DNA of 39,668 nt from Eubacteriales bacterium. Lineage in GTDB: Bacteria; Bacillota; Clostridia; Oscillospirales; Oscillospiraceae. This document shows, in pieces, positions 17,121-25,571 of this stretch. Under the pieces are notes generated by a model, which was given only the letters and a program-made list of their open reading frames with translations, did not search any database and had not been told where the DNA came from. The stretch lies in assembly GCA_030539285.1 (NCBI GenBank), contig JAUNSH010000026.1, positions 1 through 39,668 of the forward strand, read 5' to 3'. Both the position numbers and the translations under genes were made by a program. Within the stretch, counting starts at the first letter, position 1. Each line of letters begins with the position of its first letter.

Positions 17121-17160
17121 AAAATCCGGCGGATCCCCCGAAAAAATGGGGATCCGCCGG
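17121..17160 (-). terminator. Terminator of the sugar ABC operon
   Basis: Thirteen-bp arms CCGGCGGATCCCC (17126-17138) and GGGGATCCGCCGG (17148-17160), followed on the minus strand by ATTTTTCC, 14 bases after the permease stop. Confidence 0.9.
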
Positions 17161-17173
17161 GCTGCGTTGGAAT

Positions 17174-18031
17174 TTAGCCCTTGACACCGCCGGCGGTGAG
17201 GCCGCTGGTCAGGTTCTTCTCGATGGACATGAAGAGGATGACCACGGGGACAATGGCAAAGATGGAAGCGGCAAACAGATACTGCCACTCGATCATGTTG
17301 TAGCCGTTGAAGATGTTGATACCGACGGTCAGCGGCTTGAGGGTGTCGGTGGAGATCAGGCACAGGGCCACGGTGTACTCGTTCCAGGCGTTGATGAAAA
17401 TGAAGATCAGGGTGGTGACGATGCCGGGGGCGGCAACGGGCAGCAGCACCTTGAACATGGCCTGGATACGGTTGCAGCCGTCGATAGTGGCAGCCTGCTC
17501 CATCTCGGCGGAGATGGACATGAAGGTACCCCGCAGCAGCCAGATGGTGAAGGCCTGGTTGAAAGCGGCGTTGATGAAGATCAGGCCCAGCAGAGAGTTG
17601 GTCAGGCCCAGGATCTGCATGACCTTGTAAATACCGATCAGCAGAACCACGGGGGCGAACATCTGGGATACGATGATGAAGCCCAGGAAAGCGGTCTGGC
17701 CCTTGAACTTCATACGGGCCAGAGCGTAGGCCGCGGGGATGCCGCAGACCATGGCGATGGCGGTGGAGCCGGCGGCGATGATGATGGAGTTGAGCATGTA
17801 CCGGGCCATGGGGGCCTTCTGCCAGATGTCAATGAAGTTGGACCACATGACATCGATGGGGAAAATGGTACCGTTCATGGAGAAGATCTCAGACCGGCTC
17901 TTAAGGGCGGTGCAGACCATGACGAAGTAGGGGTAGAGAATAAACAGGCAGATGAGAACTACCACGAAATACAGCAGAATGCGGCGCAAGAGCTTACCCC
18001 AGTTGATACGGATGTTGTCAGCCATGATCAT
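17174..18031 (-). CDS. Carbohydrate ABC transporter permease (CUT1, MalG type)
   Basis: A 285-aa inner-membrane permease with six predicted helices, the second of a heterodimeric pair. The cytoplasmic EAA loop that contacts the ATPase is ISAEMEQAATIDGCNRIQAM (about 185-204) followed by LLPVAAPGI. The C-terminus EKNLTSGLTAGGVKG is typical of MalG-type subunits. The first ATG forms an ATGA overlap with the upstream permease; an ATG two codons on is better spaced from AAAGGAG and may be the true start. No ATPase gene is in the cluster, so a shared MsiK-like ATPase elsewhere is expected, as in many CUT1 systems. Confidence 0.93.
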   Translation of the reverse strand: MIMADNIRINWGKLLRRILLYFVVVLICLFILYPYFVMVCTALKSRSEIFSMNGTIFPIDVMWSNFIDIWQKAPMARYMLNSIIIAAGSTAIAMVCGIPAAYALARMKFKGQTAFLGFIIVSQMFAPVVLLIGIYKVMQILGLTNSLLGLIFINAAFNQAFTIWLLRGTFMSISAEMEQAATIDGCNRIQAMFKVLLPVAAPGIVTTLIFIFINAWNEYTVALCLISTDTLKPLTVGINIFNGYNMIEWQYLFAASIFAIVPVVILFMSIEKNLTSGLTAGGVKG

Positions 18032-18921
18032 TCATCTCCTTTCTTCAGGGTGGAGACCATGTAGATGCTGGCGCAGACCAGCAGGATCAGGAAGCCAATG
18101 ACGGAAACAGCGGCGGCTTCGCCCTGCTTGCCGTTGTAGAAGGCCAGCTTATAGAGGTAAGTAACCAGGGTGTCGGTGCGGCTGGCGGGGTCACCCTTGG
18201 TGATCGTCCAGACGATGGGGAAGGAATTGAACACGTAGATGATGTTCAGCACGGTGGCCACGGTCAGGCTGGGCTTGACCAGAGGCAGGGTGATGTGGAA
18301 GAGCTTGTCCCAGTAGCTGGCGCCGTCCACAATGGCGGCCTCGTAGTAGCTTGCGTCAATGCTCTGCAGGCCAGAAAGGGCGGTAAAGCAGACGAAGGGA
18401 ATGGTAACAAAGATACCACAGGCGATCTCCCAGGCGAAAAAGGCTTCGGGGGTGGGGGTCCAGTTGACATTCTGCTGGATGATGCCCAGAGACTTGAGCA
18501 GGGTGTTCAGTGCGCCGTAGTCGGTGTCGATGATGAACTTCCAAACAGAAGCCTGAATGACCAGGGTGGTGGCCCAGGGGAAGACCACAATGGCCCGGGC
18601 GATCTTGCGGCCCTTGAACTCGTTGTTCAGGATCAGGGCCAGAATGAAGCCCAGAACCGTGGACAGCACAACGACTAAAATCGTCCAGACGATGGTATTT
18701 TTCAGCACCATGCCGAATTTGGCACTGGTCAGAACTTTCGAGAAGTTATCAAATCCGCAGAAGCCCTTCACAAGGCCGGCCTTGGTGACCTGGCTGAAGG
18801 CCATGCGGAAAACAAATCCGATGGGCACGATAATGAAAATTGCCATCAGGATGACGCTGGGCAGAATCCAGAGGTAGGGTTCCGCCTTATTCAGGAGTGT
18901 ATAAGGCTTTTTTTGTTTCAC
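18028..18921 (-). CDS. Carbohydrate ABC transporter permease (CUT1, MalF/UgpA type)
   Basis: A 297-aa permease with six predicted helices beginning KKPYTLLNKAEPYLWILPSV. The EAA loop is YYEAAIVDGASYWDKLFHIT with LPLVKPSL following. I assign the GTG at 18919-18921 as start because GGGAGGG lies seven bases before it and the homologous N-terminus begins there; the longer ATG reading extends through an intercistronic hairpin with no ribosome site. It lies between the binding-protein gene and the second permease, with which it overlaps by ATGA. Confidence 0.92.
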   Translation of the reverse strand: MKQKKPYTLLNKAEPYLWILPSVILMAIFIIVPIGFVFRMAFSQVTKAGLVKGFCGFDNFSKVLTSAKFGMVLKNTIVWTILVVVLSTVLGFILALILNNEFKGRKIARAIVVFPWATTLVIQASVWKFIIDTDYGALNTLLKSLGIIQQNVNWTPTPEAFFAWEIACGIFVTIPFVCFTALSGLQSIDASYYEAAIVDGASYWDKLFHITLPLVKPSLTVATVLNIIYVFNSFPIVWTITKGDPASRTDTLVTYLYKLAFYNGKQGEAAAVSVIGFLILLVCASIYMVSTLKKGDE

Positions 18922-19039
18922 GTTGTGTCCCTCCCATTTCTTGTTGAATGTGCGCGGGATAAGCGGCTGGAAAAATGCAGCCACTTTCAAAATGCGGCGC
19001 AAGGAATGTGCAGCACTTTGAAAGAGGCTGCAATCAAAG

Positions 19040-19064
19040 TGGGCCGGGCCAAACGCCCGGCCCA
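19040..19064 (-). promoter_or_regulatory. Intercistronic hairpin after binding-protein gene
   Basis: Perfect GC-rich arms TGGGCCGGGC/GCCCGGCCCA with a 5-base loop between the lipoprotein and permease genes, and a smaller AGATCA/TGATCT hairpin at 19076-19092. There is no long U-run. Such stems often protect the upstream message and keep the binding protein in excess; that role is inferred. Confidence 0.6.
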
Positions 19065-19106
19065 CCTCTTATGCTAGATCATGCGGTGATCTGGACCTGC
19101 CCGGAA

Positions 19107-20384
19107 TTAACCGGCGATCTCAGCCTGCAGGTTGTCCAGCAGCTCCTGGACGTTGCCGCCCAGCAGAGCCTGCTGCTCCACATCGATAACGCCCTGCTTC
19201 ACGTCAGCCCACTCGGCCTTGGCGGTGGGGTAGAACTTAGCGGAGCCGACGATGTCGATCCAGGCGCCCATGGCGGGATCAGCAGCGGCGCAGGCCTCGC
19301 CACCGGCGGAGGTAGCGGGCAGGAAGCCTTCCATCAGAACCCACTCGGAGTAGGGCTCATCGTCATAGAAAGCGTCAACAACAGCGGTGATGGCAGCCAT
19401 CTGCTCGTCAGACTGGCCGTTGTCGAAGCACATGATACGGTCCATAACACCAGCGGAGACGGAGGTGCCGGAGTTGTTGGGGATGGCGGCGAAACCATAG
19501 TTGATGCCAGCCTCACCAGCCTGAGAGGACAGGGCGTTGGGGGCGATCATCATGGCCAGCTTGCCGGCGCAGAACAGATCCTGCAGGTCGTAACGGGTGT
19601 TGGTAGCGGGGTCGGAGTTGGTCAGGCCAGCGTTCACGAGGCCCACGGCGTACTCAACAGCGGCCACGTTCTCGGCGGAGTTCAGAGCCCACTCGTCGTT
19701 GTCATCCACGAAGCCGCCGCCGTTGCCCCAGGTGTAGTAGGCGAACGCAGCCTGGCCTTCGTCGGTGGTCATATCAATGCCCCAGGGGTAGATGTCAGGG
19801 TCGTAAGCCTTCAGGGCTTCGCAGGCGGCGGTCAGCTCCTCCCAGGTGGTGGGAACAGCGACACCGGCGGCATCCAGGATGTCCTTGTTGTAGTACATGG
19901 CACGGGCGGAAGCCAGGTCGGGAACAGCCCAGACAACGCCGTCAACCACGGACTGATCCAGGAAAGCCTCATAGAACTTGGCGTAGGTCTCGGCAGAGCA
20001 CCACTCCTCGGCGGGCAGCAGCAGGCCGTCAGCCTGGTAATCGGCGAAAACGTCGATGTTCAGCAGGTCGGGAGCCTGACCGTTGGCGATACGGGTGTTA
20101 ACGACGGTGTAGATGTCGTTCCAGGAGACGCAGTCGACAACCAGGTCGATGCTGTCGTTGGCGGCCTCGAACTTCTTCTCGAAGTCAGCCCACCAGTCGC
20201 CGGTCTTGGGGCCGTACTGGGCAGCGATCATGGTCACGGTGACCTTCTCGCCGGAAGCGGCGGGAGCCTCAGTGGCTGCGGGAGCGGCAGCGGCCTCAGT
20301 GGCAGCGGGGGCAGAGGAGCCGCCGCAGGCTGCCAGACCCAGAACCATAACCAGGGCCAGCAGCATAGCGATAATCTTCTTCAT
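19107..20384 (-). CDS. Sugar ABC transporter substrate-binding lipoprotein
   Basis: A 425-aa extracellular solute-binding protein (family 1, CUT1 type). The signal peptide MKKIIAMLLALVMVLGLAAC ends in a lipobox with the lipidated Cys at 20, followed by a low-complexity Ala/Pro/Thr linker to about residue 45. The mature domain has features typical of sugar binders: NTRIANGQAPDLLNIDVFAD near 112-131 and the hinge region near WEELTAACEALKAYDP. It is the first gene of the transporter operon, after GGAGG. The ligand is not readable from sequence. The divergent nahK and galE suggest a galactosyl-HexNAc disaccharide such as lacto-N-biose; this is inference. Confidence 0.93.
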   Translation of the reverse strand: MKKIIAMLLALVMVLGLAACGGSSAPAATEAAAAPAATEAPAASGEKVTVTMIAAQYGPKTGDWWADFEKKFEAANDSIDLVVDCVSWNDIYTVVNTRIANGQAPDLLNIDVFADYQADGLLLPAEEWCSAETYAKFYEAFLDQSVVDGVVWAVPDLASARAMYYNKDILDAAGVAVPTTWEELTAACEALKAYDPDIYPWGIDMTTDEGQAAFAYYTWGNGGGFVDDNDEWALNSAENVAAVEYAVGLVNAGLTNSDPATNTRYDLQDLFCAGKLAMMIAPNALSSQAGEAGINYGFAAIPNNSGTSVSAGVMDRIMCFDNGQSDEQMAAITAVVDAFYDDEPYSEWVLMEGFLPATSAGGEACAAADPAMGAWIDIVGSAKFYPTAKAEWADVKQGVIDVEQQALLGGNVQELLDNLQAEIAG

Positions 20385-20553
20385 CTTATGTCCTCCATTT
20401 GTATTGGTATATGCATTTCACAGCGCTTTTGGGCGCTGAAAAAGCCTAAGGGAAGATGGGCTTGCCGTTTTCAATCACAAGACGAAGCCAAAACCTCCAT
20501 AGACGGATAAGGGGGACGGCTTCGTTTGTCTTTTTGAACAACAAGTTACATCT
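20385..20553 (-). promoter_or_regulatory. Structured leader of the ABC operon
   Basis: About 170 bases of leader separate the predicted start of transcription from the lipoprotein ATG. Two stems are visible on the minus strand: ACGAAGCC...GGCTTCGT across about 30 bases, and TTCAGCGC-ccaaaa-GCGCTGTGAA close to the ribosome site. An AAGCC...GGCTTTTT pair lies between them. I match it to no known riboswitch. Confidence 0.45.
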
Positions 20554-20559
20554 GCTTTT

Positions 20560-20587
20560 AGTATACAGCAAAAAATGGATAAGTCAA
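20560..20587 (-). promoter_or_regulatory. Promoter of the sugar ABC operon
   Basis: Minus strand TTGACT (20582-20587), 16 bases, TATACT (20560-20565), divergent from the nahK promoter about 130 bases away. Confidence 0.75.
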
Positions 20588-20715
20588 TGAGAATTCGCTG
20601 AAAATTACGCCGCTTTTCGACGAATTACACAAAATTGGATGTTTCAACAATTGCCAGGTCTTCAAATTGTACAATTTTCCAAACATAAAAACACGGTTTT
20701 TTCCAAGAAAAGTTG

Positions 20716-20744
20716 TTGCAACACAGGGTTTCCTGTGCTATACT
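20716..20744 (+). promoter_or_regulatory. nahK promoter with palindromic operator candidate
   Basis: TTGCAA (20716-20721), 17 bases, TATACT (20739-20744). The spacer is almost entirely the palindrome CACAGG-gttt-CCTGTG (20722-20737), well placed for a repressor. The same sequence is not seen at the divergent ABC promoter. Confidence 0.7.
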
Positions 20745-20842
20745 GGAGAAAATAGAGGCGGGAAACAACGGCTGTTTATATATTTCAACTATTTTTGTGC
20801 GTAAACTCATAAAACCGCCCAAATTACAGGAGGGAGCCAGCC

Positions 20843-21964
20843 ATGTCACAGATTTTCATTCCCCAGAACGATCCGATCCTTGCCGAGGTGCTCGCGGCTT
20901 ATGAATTCCCCGCGACCCTGCTGGGCGCTGTGCGCTACGGCCAGGGCCATATCAACGATACCTTTTGCGTCATCTGCCAGCCCCAGGAGGGCGACGCCGT
21001 CCGCTTTATCCTGCAGGGTCTGAGCAGCGCGGCCTTCCCTCACCCGGAGGAGTTGATGGAGAACTTCATCGGCATCACCTCCTATTTAAGAGAAAAGGTT
21101 ATCGCTGCCGGCGGCGATCCCATGCGGGAGACCCTGTCTCTGGTGAAAACCCGGGATGGGAAGGATTTCTACACCGACGGCAGCGGGAAGGTCTGGCGGC
21201 TGACCCCCTTCATTGAAAATACGGACTGCTTCCAGTCCGCTACTCCGGAGCTGTTCGAGGCTTCCGCCCGGGCCTTCGGACGGTTCCAGTACATGCTGCA
21301 GGGCTATCCTGCCGCTACCCTCCATGAGACGATCGTGAAGTTCCACGACACCGAGGACCGCTTCGCCAAGTTCGAGGCGGCGCTGAAAGCGGACAAGCTG
21401 GGCCGCGCCAAGGACATTTCCGCCGATATTCAGTTCGTTCTGGACCGGAAGGACGACTGTTCCGTGGCTTTGCAGGCCCTGCGGGAGGGGAAGCTCCCCC
21501 TGCGGGTCACCCACAACGACACCAAGCTCAACAACATCCTCATTGACCGGGACACCCGCGAGGGCATCTGCGTCATCGACCTGGACACCACCATGCCCGG
21601 TCTTTCCATCAACGACTTCGGCGACTCTATCCGCTTCGGCGCCAACCACAGCAAGGAAGACGAGAAGGATCTGAGCAAGGTCAATTTCGACATCGAATTG
21701 TACGAGGCCTACACCCGGGGCTTCCTGGAGGGGGCCAAGGGCAGCTTGACCCCGGCGGAGCTGGAATACCTCCCCTGGGGTGCGCGGCTCATGACCCTGG
21801 AATGCGGCATCCGGTTCCTGACGGATTACTTAGACGGCGACCACTATTTCCGCATCCACTATCCCGAGCAGAACCTGGACCGCTGCCGCACCCAGTTCAA
21901 ACTGGTGGCCGACATGGAGGCACAGTTTGAAGCCATGGCCGCGGTGGTGCGCAAATACGCGTAA
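20843..21964 (+). CDS. nahK: N-acetylhexosamine 1-kinase-like phosphotransferase
   Basis: A 373-aa kinase of the APH/choline-kinase fold, closest in layout to NahK (LnpB), which phosphorylates GlcNAc or GalNAc at C1 using ATP. The N-terminal GQGHINDTFCV is the family's nucleotide-binding start. The catalytic loop is THNDTKLNNILID (H224, D226) and the metal-binding Asp is in VIDLDTTMPG (D246/D248). In bifidobacteria NahK acts with GalE, GalT and lacto-N-biose phosphorylase. Here galE is next downstream and a sugar importer is divergent, but no phosphorylase or GalT is in the window. Other APH-type sugar kinases are possible. AGGAGGGAG precedes the ATG. Confidence 0.78.
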   Translation: MSQIFIPQNDPILAEVLAAYEFPATLLGAVRYGQGHINDTFCVICQPQEGDAVRFILQGLSSAAFPHPEELMENFIGITSYLREKVIAAGGDPMRETLSLVKTRDGKDFYTDGSGKVWRLTPFIENTDCFQSATPELFEASARAFGRFQYMLQGYPAATLHETIVKFHDTEDRFAKFEAALKADKLGRAKDISADIQFVLDRKDDCSVALQALREGKLPLRVTHNDTKLNNILIDRDTREGICVIDLDTTMPGLSINDFGDSIRFGANHSKEDEKDLSKVNFDIELYEAYTRGFLEGAKGSLTPAELEYLPWGARLMTLECGIRFLTDYLDGDHYFRIHYPEQNLDRCRTQFKLVADMEAQFEAMAAVVRKYA

Positions 21965-21972
21965 ACACTTCT

Positions 21973-22062
21973 GTAGGGGCGGGTCGCCGACCCGCCCGTC
22001 CGCGAGGTGGCTGTTTGAGTGAGCGGATAACGCCGACGGGCGGTTCAATGACCCGCCCCTAC
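21973..22062. repeat. Dispersed palindromic repeat R8 (subfamily B, 90 bp)
   Basis: Left hairpin GGGGCGGGTCGCCGACCCGCC and right hairpin GGGCGGTTCAATGACCCGCCCC with outer GTAGGG and CCCCTAC. It lies between nahK and the galE promoter. Confidence 0.85.
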
Positions 22063-22066
22063 GGTA

Positions 22067-22095
22067 TTGACATCGTTCCTTTGCGGAAGTATAAT
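22067..22095 (+). promoter_or_regulatory. galE promoter
   Basis: Perfect TTGACA (22067-22072), 17 bases, perfect TATAAT (22090-22095). galE therefore has its own strong promoter and need not depend on nahK transcription. Confidence 0.9.
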
Positions 22096-22127
22096 TTACT
22101 GTATAATAATGTAGGAGGTTGAATCCC

Positions 22128-23144
22128 ATGAACATTCTGGTTACCGGCGGCGCCGGATATATCGGCTCCCACACCTGCGTGGAGCTGCTGAACCGGGGCT
22201 ACGGCGTTGTGGTCATCGACAATCTGTGCAACTCTAACCCCAAGAGCCTGGAGCGGGTGGAGATCCTCACTGGCAAGAAGCCCAAGTTCTACGAGGGTGA
22301 TGTCCGGGACGAGGCATTACTGCGCAAGATCTTCGCGGAAAACGAGATCGCTGCCGTTATCCACTTTGCCGGCCTGAAGGCCGTGGGTGAGTCCGTTGCC
22401 CAGCCCTGGCGGTACTATGACAACAACCTCAATTCCACCCTGGTCCTGACCAAGGTCATGGGCGAGGTGGGCTGCAAGCGCATCATTTTCTCCTCCTCCG
22501 CCACCGTCTACTCCGGGGACAACGAGATGCCCCTGCGGGAGACCAGCCGCACCGGCAACTGCACCAATCCCTACGGCTGGACCAAGTACATGACCGAGCA
22601 GATCCTGTCCGGCATGAGCGTGGCCGATCCCGAGTGGAGCATCGTGCTGCTGCGCTACTTCAACCCCATCGGTGCCCACGAGTCCGGCATGATCGGCGAG
22701 GACCCCCGGGGTATTCCCAACAACCTGATGCCGTACATCACCCAGGTGGCCATCGGCCGGCGGGAATTCCTCAGCGTCTATGGCAACGACTATGACACCC
22801 ACGATGGCACCGGTGTCCGTGATTACATCCACGTGGTGGATCTGGCCAAGGGCCATGTGGCGGCGGTGAAGTATGTCACCGAGAATGCCGGCTGCGAGGT
22901 GTTCAATCTTGGCACCGGCACCGGCTACAGCGTGCTGGATATGGTGAAGGCCTTTGAGGAGGCCAACGGCCTGACCCTGCCCTACAAGATCGTGGACCGC
23001 CGCCCCGGCGATCTGGCCACCTGCTACGCAGACCCCGCCAAGAGCGCGGAGGTGCTGGGCTGGAAGGCCGAGAAGACGCTGGTGGATATGTGCCGGGATT
23101 CCTGGCGCTGGCAGTCCCAGAACCCTATGGGGTATGGGGAATAA
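22128..23144 (+). CDS. galE: UDP-glucose 4-epimerase
   Basis: NAD-dependent short-chain dehydrogenase-type epimerase interconverting UDP-galactose and UDP-glucose (often also the N-acetyl forms). The 338-aa length equals E. coli Gal[18 protein letters not shown] is the NAD-binding loop. FSSSATVY supplies the catalytic Ser/Thr, and [12 protein letters not shown] is the YxxxK motif. [20 protein letters not shown] and the C-terminal [13 protein letters not shown] are also standard. The start is the ATG at 22128 after AGGAGG; a TTG nine bases earlier lacks a site. It would feed galactose or GalNAc released by the neighbouring sugar route into central metabolism. Confidence 0.96.
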   Translation: MNILVTGGAGYIGSHTCVELLNRGYGVVVIDNLCNSNPKSLERVEILTGKKPKFYEGDVRDEALLRKIFAENEIAAVIHFAGLKAVGESVAQPWRYYDNNLNSTLVLTKVMGEVGCKRIIFSSSATVYSGDNEMPLRETSRTGNCTNPYGWTKYMTEQILSGMSVADPEWSIVLLRYFNPIGAHESGMIGEDPRGIPNNLMPYITQVAIGRREFLSVYGNDYDTHDGTGVRDYIHVVDLAKGHVAAVKYVTENAGCEVFNLGTGTGYSVLDMVKAFEEANGLTLPYKIVDRRPGDLATCYADPAKSAEVLGWKAEKTLVDMCRDSWRWQSQNPMGYGE

Positions 23145-23157
23145 TTTCATAGAACCT

Positions 23158-23247
23158 GTAGGGGAGGGTCATTGACCCTCCCTTCTGCGTTTGACGAACT
23201 GCGGCACAGCCGCTTCGCGGACGGGCGGGTCGGTGACCCGCCCCTAC
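23158..23247. repeat. Dispersed palindromic repeat R9 (subfamily B, 90 bp)
   Basis: Left hairpin GGGGAGGGTCATTGACCCTCCC, right hairpin GGGCGGGTCGGTGACCCGCCCC, outer GTAGGG and CCCTAC. The middle carries GCACAGCCGCTTCGCGGACG, also seen in R11. Confidence 0.85.
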
Positions 23248-23260
23248 AATTGAAAAGCGA

Positions 23261-23300
23261 AAGCCCTTCGGGAATTTTTTCCGAAGGGCTTCTTTTTTTT
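23261..23300. terminator. Bidirectional terminator between galE and HPt gene
   Basis: Eleven-bp arms AAGCCCTTCGG/CCGAAGGGCTT (23261-23271, 23281-23291). The plus strand continues CTTTTTTTT and the minus strand ends in TTTCGCTTTTC. It serves the convergent galE and HPt genes. Confidence 0.88.
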
Positions 23301-23655
23301 AATCCAGAGCGCGGATGGCGGCGGTGGTGGCATTGTAATCCCGGGTAACGGCTTCCATCAGCAGGGCGGCTTCCGGGGGGATGGTGTCCGCCGGAGTGCG
23401 GAGAAGCTCCGTCAGTGCGCCGGCGGAAGCGCAAAGCCGGGTGAAGCTCAGGTTGGCGGCCACGCCCTTCAGGGTGTGGGCAGCCCGAAAGGCCGCGTCA
23501 TGATCGCCCGCAGCCATGGCGGCGGTCAGCTCTGCGCAGCTCGGATCGTCCAGGAATTTCCGGGCGAATTTCTCCACCAGCCGGGGACTGGGCAGACGGC
23601 CGCAGACCTCCGCGTAGCTGCCGCCTAACTCCTGATAGCACTGTTCAATGGTCAT
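23299..23655 (-). CDS. Orphan HPt-domain phosphotransfer protein
   Basis: A 118-aa histidine-containing phosphotransfer (HPt) protein. The phospho-acceptor is H60 in AAHTLKGVAANL, within a predicted four-helix bundle, and the protein consists of little else. HPt proteins relay phosphate between hybrid sensor kinases and response regulators, or join diguanylate cyclase and other modules. No kinase or response regulator is nearby, so partners must be elsewhere. The start is the ATG at 23653-23655 after AGGTGAG. Confidence 0.88.
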   Translation of the reverse strand: MTIEQCYQELGGSYAEVCGRLPSPRLVEKFARKFLDDPSCAELTAAMAAGDHDAAFRAAHTLKGVAANLSFTRLCASAGALTELLRTPADTIPPEAALLMEAVTRDYNATTAAIRALD

Positions 23656-24003
23656 ATGTTCTCACCTGCCTGTAAATACCCAATTTTATTTCATTATAGA
23701 ATCATATTATAACAAAAAATTCTAAAATGCAATGAAGTTATTGAACAATGTAAAACCTAAATAACGAGACTGGTAAAAAAGGAATCCTGTGAGGGGGCCT
23801 GTATCGTCTCCCTACGGCGAGGAATACATGGGCGTATCACCACTGAAAATGGAGCTGCGATTGCCAGCGGGGATCATTGGAATTTGAACACCAAAGGGAA
23901 GGGCTTTTGTGTTTTTTAGATATTTTTTAAAAATTTTTGATAATTTTGCATATATTTTTGCAAAAAAACGGCCATTTGAGACTACTTATGAAAGGAGGTC
24001 GCA
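23656..24003. other. 348-bp intergenic gap before phage cassette
   Basis: The left part, read on the minus strand, has a TATAAT (23706-23711) with a weak ATTGCA 16 bases upstream, possibly the HPt promoter. The right part (23900-23980) is very AT-rich. I see no att site, tRNA or integrase remnant that would mark a prophage end, and no convincing promoter for the cassette. Confidence 0.5.
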
Positions 24004-24327
24004 ATGAAACAGGAAAACAAGGAAACCCCGCTGGAGCGGCGGGTGCGGATGGGCCACGTCCAGAAGCGGGATATCCAGAGAAGGCTTGCAGAGCTGGCCT
24101 TTGGACGGGCCAACGACTGCGTGAAGCTGGTATTGGAGGAAAGCCCGGAGGTGGACGCCCTGGATCTGAGCCTGCTCAGCGAGGTCAAGCGGAGCGACAG
24201 GGGGGCCGTGGAAGTAAAACTCATTGACCGGCTCCGGGCGCTGGAAGCCCTGAGCGCGGCGGTGGGCAATGAGGAAGGGGAGATGAAAGCCTTTTTGCAG
24301 GCGCTGCGAGGTGGTGAGGACGGATGA
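24004..24327 (+). CDS. Small terminase subunit-like protein
   Basis: A 107-aa basic, helical protein just before the large terminase, overlapping it by ATGA. It contains AFGRANDCVKLVLEESPEVD and VEVKLIDRLRALEALSAA, a pattern I associate with proteins preceding TerL in clostridial prophages. Small terminases bind the packaging site and recruit TerL. The assignment rests mainly on position and size; no classical HTH is obvious. AAAGGAGG precedes the ATG. It is the first gene of the head cassette. Confidence 0.65.
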   Translation: MKQENKETPLERRVRMGHVQKRDIQRRLAELAFGRANDCVKLVLEESPEVDALDLSLLSEVKRSDRGAVEVKLIDRLRALEALSAAVGNEEGEMKAFLQALRGGEDG

Positions 24328-25571
24328 GGGCCTTTTCCCCCAAGCAAAAACAAGTGCTGAATTGGTGGATGCCGGATTCGCCTTACCATGAAAAGGAGGC
24401 CATTGTCTGCGACGGGGCGGTGCGTTCCGGGAAAACACTGGCCATGGGGCTGAGCTTCTTTCTGTGGGCTATGTGCTGCTTTGATGGGCAGAAATTCGGC
24501 GTCTGCGGAAAGACCATCGCGTCCTTACGGCGAAATGTTTTGTCGGAAATCCTGCCGAGACTCACCGCTTTGGGGGCGGGATGCCGGGAAAAGCGGACGG
24601 AAAATCTGGTGATCGTGAGCCTGTGGGGCCATGAGAACAGCTTCTACACTTTCGGGGGACGGGACGAAAGTTCGGCATCCCTGATTCAGGGTATCACCTT
24701 CGCCGGGGTGCTGCTGGACGAAGTTGCTTTGATGCCCCGCTCTTTTGTGGAGCAGGCCTGCGCCCGGTGCAGCGTGGCCGGGAGCCGGCTGTGGTTCAAC
24801 TGCAACCCCGAGGGGCCGGAGCACTGGTTCTACAAGACCTGGATCCTGGAAGCGGACAAGCGAAACTGTCTCAGACTGAAGTTTACCATGGATGACAACC
24901 CTTCCCTGACGGAAGGCATCCGGGAGCGCTACAGGCGGCTGTACACGGGGGTGTTCTACCAGCGGTATGTGCTGGGCCAGTGGGTGCAGGCAGAGGGGCG
25001 GGTCTACGACTTTTTTACCAAAGATATGCTGGGGAAAGCCCCGGAACACTGCGAGAAGTGGTACATTTCCTGCGACTATGGAACGGTGAACCCCACCTCC
25101 ATGGGACTGTGGGGAAAATCGGGCGGAATTTGGTATCGGGTGAAGGAATTTTACTTCGATTCCCGGCGGGAAAAACACCAAATGACCGACGAGGAATACG
25201 CCGCCGCTCTTGCGGAGCTGGCAGGAGGAAAGCCCATTCAGGCGGTGATCGTTGATCCGTCGGCGGCTAGCTTCATGGAAGTTCTGCGGCGGAAGGGCTG
25301 GCGGGTAAAAAAGGCCAAAAATGATGTGCTCGGCGGCATCCGGCTTACCTCCGACTGCCTGAAAACGGGAAAGATCGTGATTTGTGAAAACTGCACCGAC
25401 TGCATCCGGGAGCTGGGGGAGTACCTCTGGGAGCCGGGGGGCGGTAAGGATCGGGTGCGCAAGGAGCACGACCACGCCATGGATGATATGCGCTATTTCG
25501 TGTCCACGGTGCTGGGGGAACAGAGCGGCGGCTTCGCGGCGTGCAGCGTTGCGCGAACAAGGAAACCGTAG
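24324..25571 (+). CDS. terL: Phage terminase large subunit
   Basis: A 415-aa DNA-packaging motor of the PBSX/phage terminase type: an N-terminal ATPase and a C-terminal RNase H-like nuclease. Walker A is DGAVRSGKT (30-38), Walker B is GVLLDEV (128-134), and the nuclease starts at ISCDYGT (D251) with later acidic residues in VIVDPSAASF and DHAMDDMRYF. All catalytic motifs are intact. The TAG stop codon (25569-25571) is contributed by the first bases of repeat R10, so the last few residues are probably not the ancestral ones. The start overlaps the upstream gene by ATGA. Confidence 0.94.
   Translation: MRAFSPKQKQVLNWWMPDSPYHEKEAIVCDGAVRSGKTLAMGLSFFLWAMCCFDGQKFGVCGKTIASLRRNVLSEILPRLTALGAGCREKRTENLVIVSLWGHENSFYTFGGRDESSASLIQGITFAGVLLDEVALMPRSFVEQACARCSVAGSRLWFNCNPEGPEHWFYKTWILEADKRNCLRLKFTMDDNPSLTEGIRERYRRLYTGVFYQRYVLGQWVQAEGRVYDFFTKDMLGKAPEHCEKWYISCDYGTVNPTSMGLWGKSGGIWYRVKEFYFDSRREKHQMTDEEYAAALAELAGGKPIQAVIVDPSAASFMEVLRRKGWRVKKAKNDVLGGIRLTSDCLKTGKIVICENCTDCIRELGEYLWEPGGGKDRVRKEHDHAMDDMRYFVSTVLGEQSGGFAACSVARTRKP

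Noticed and set aside
18975..20510. 511-aa open frame antisense to the binding lipoprotein
   Set aside because: Glycine/valine-rich shadow of the lipoprotein gene, with no ribosome site.
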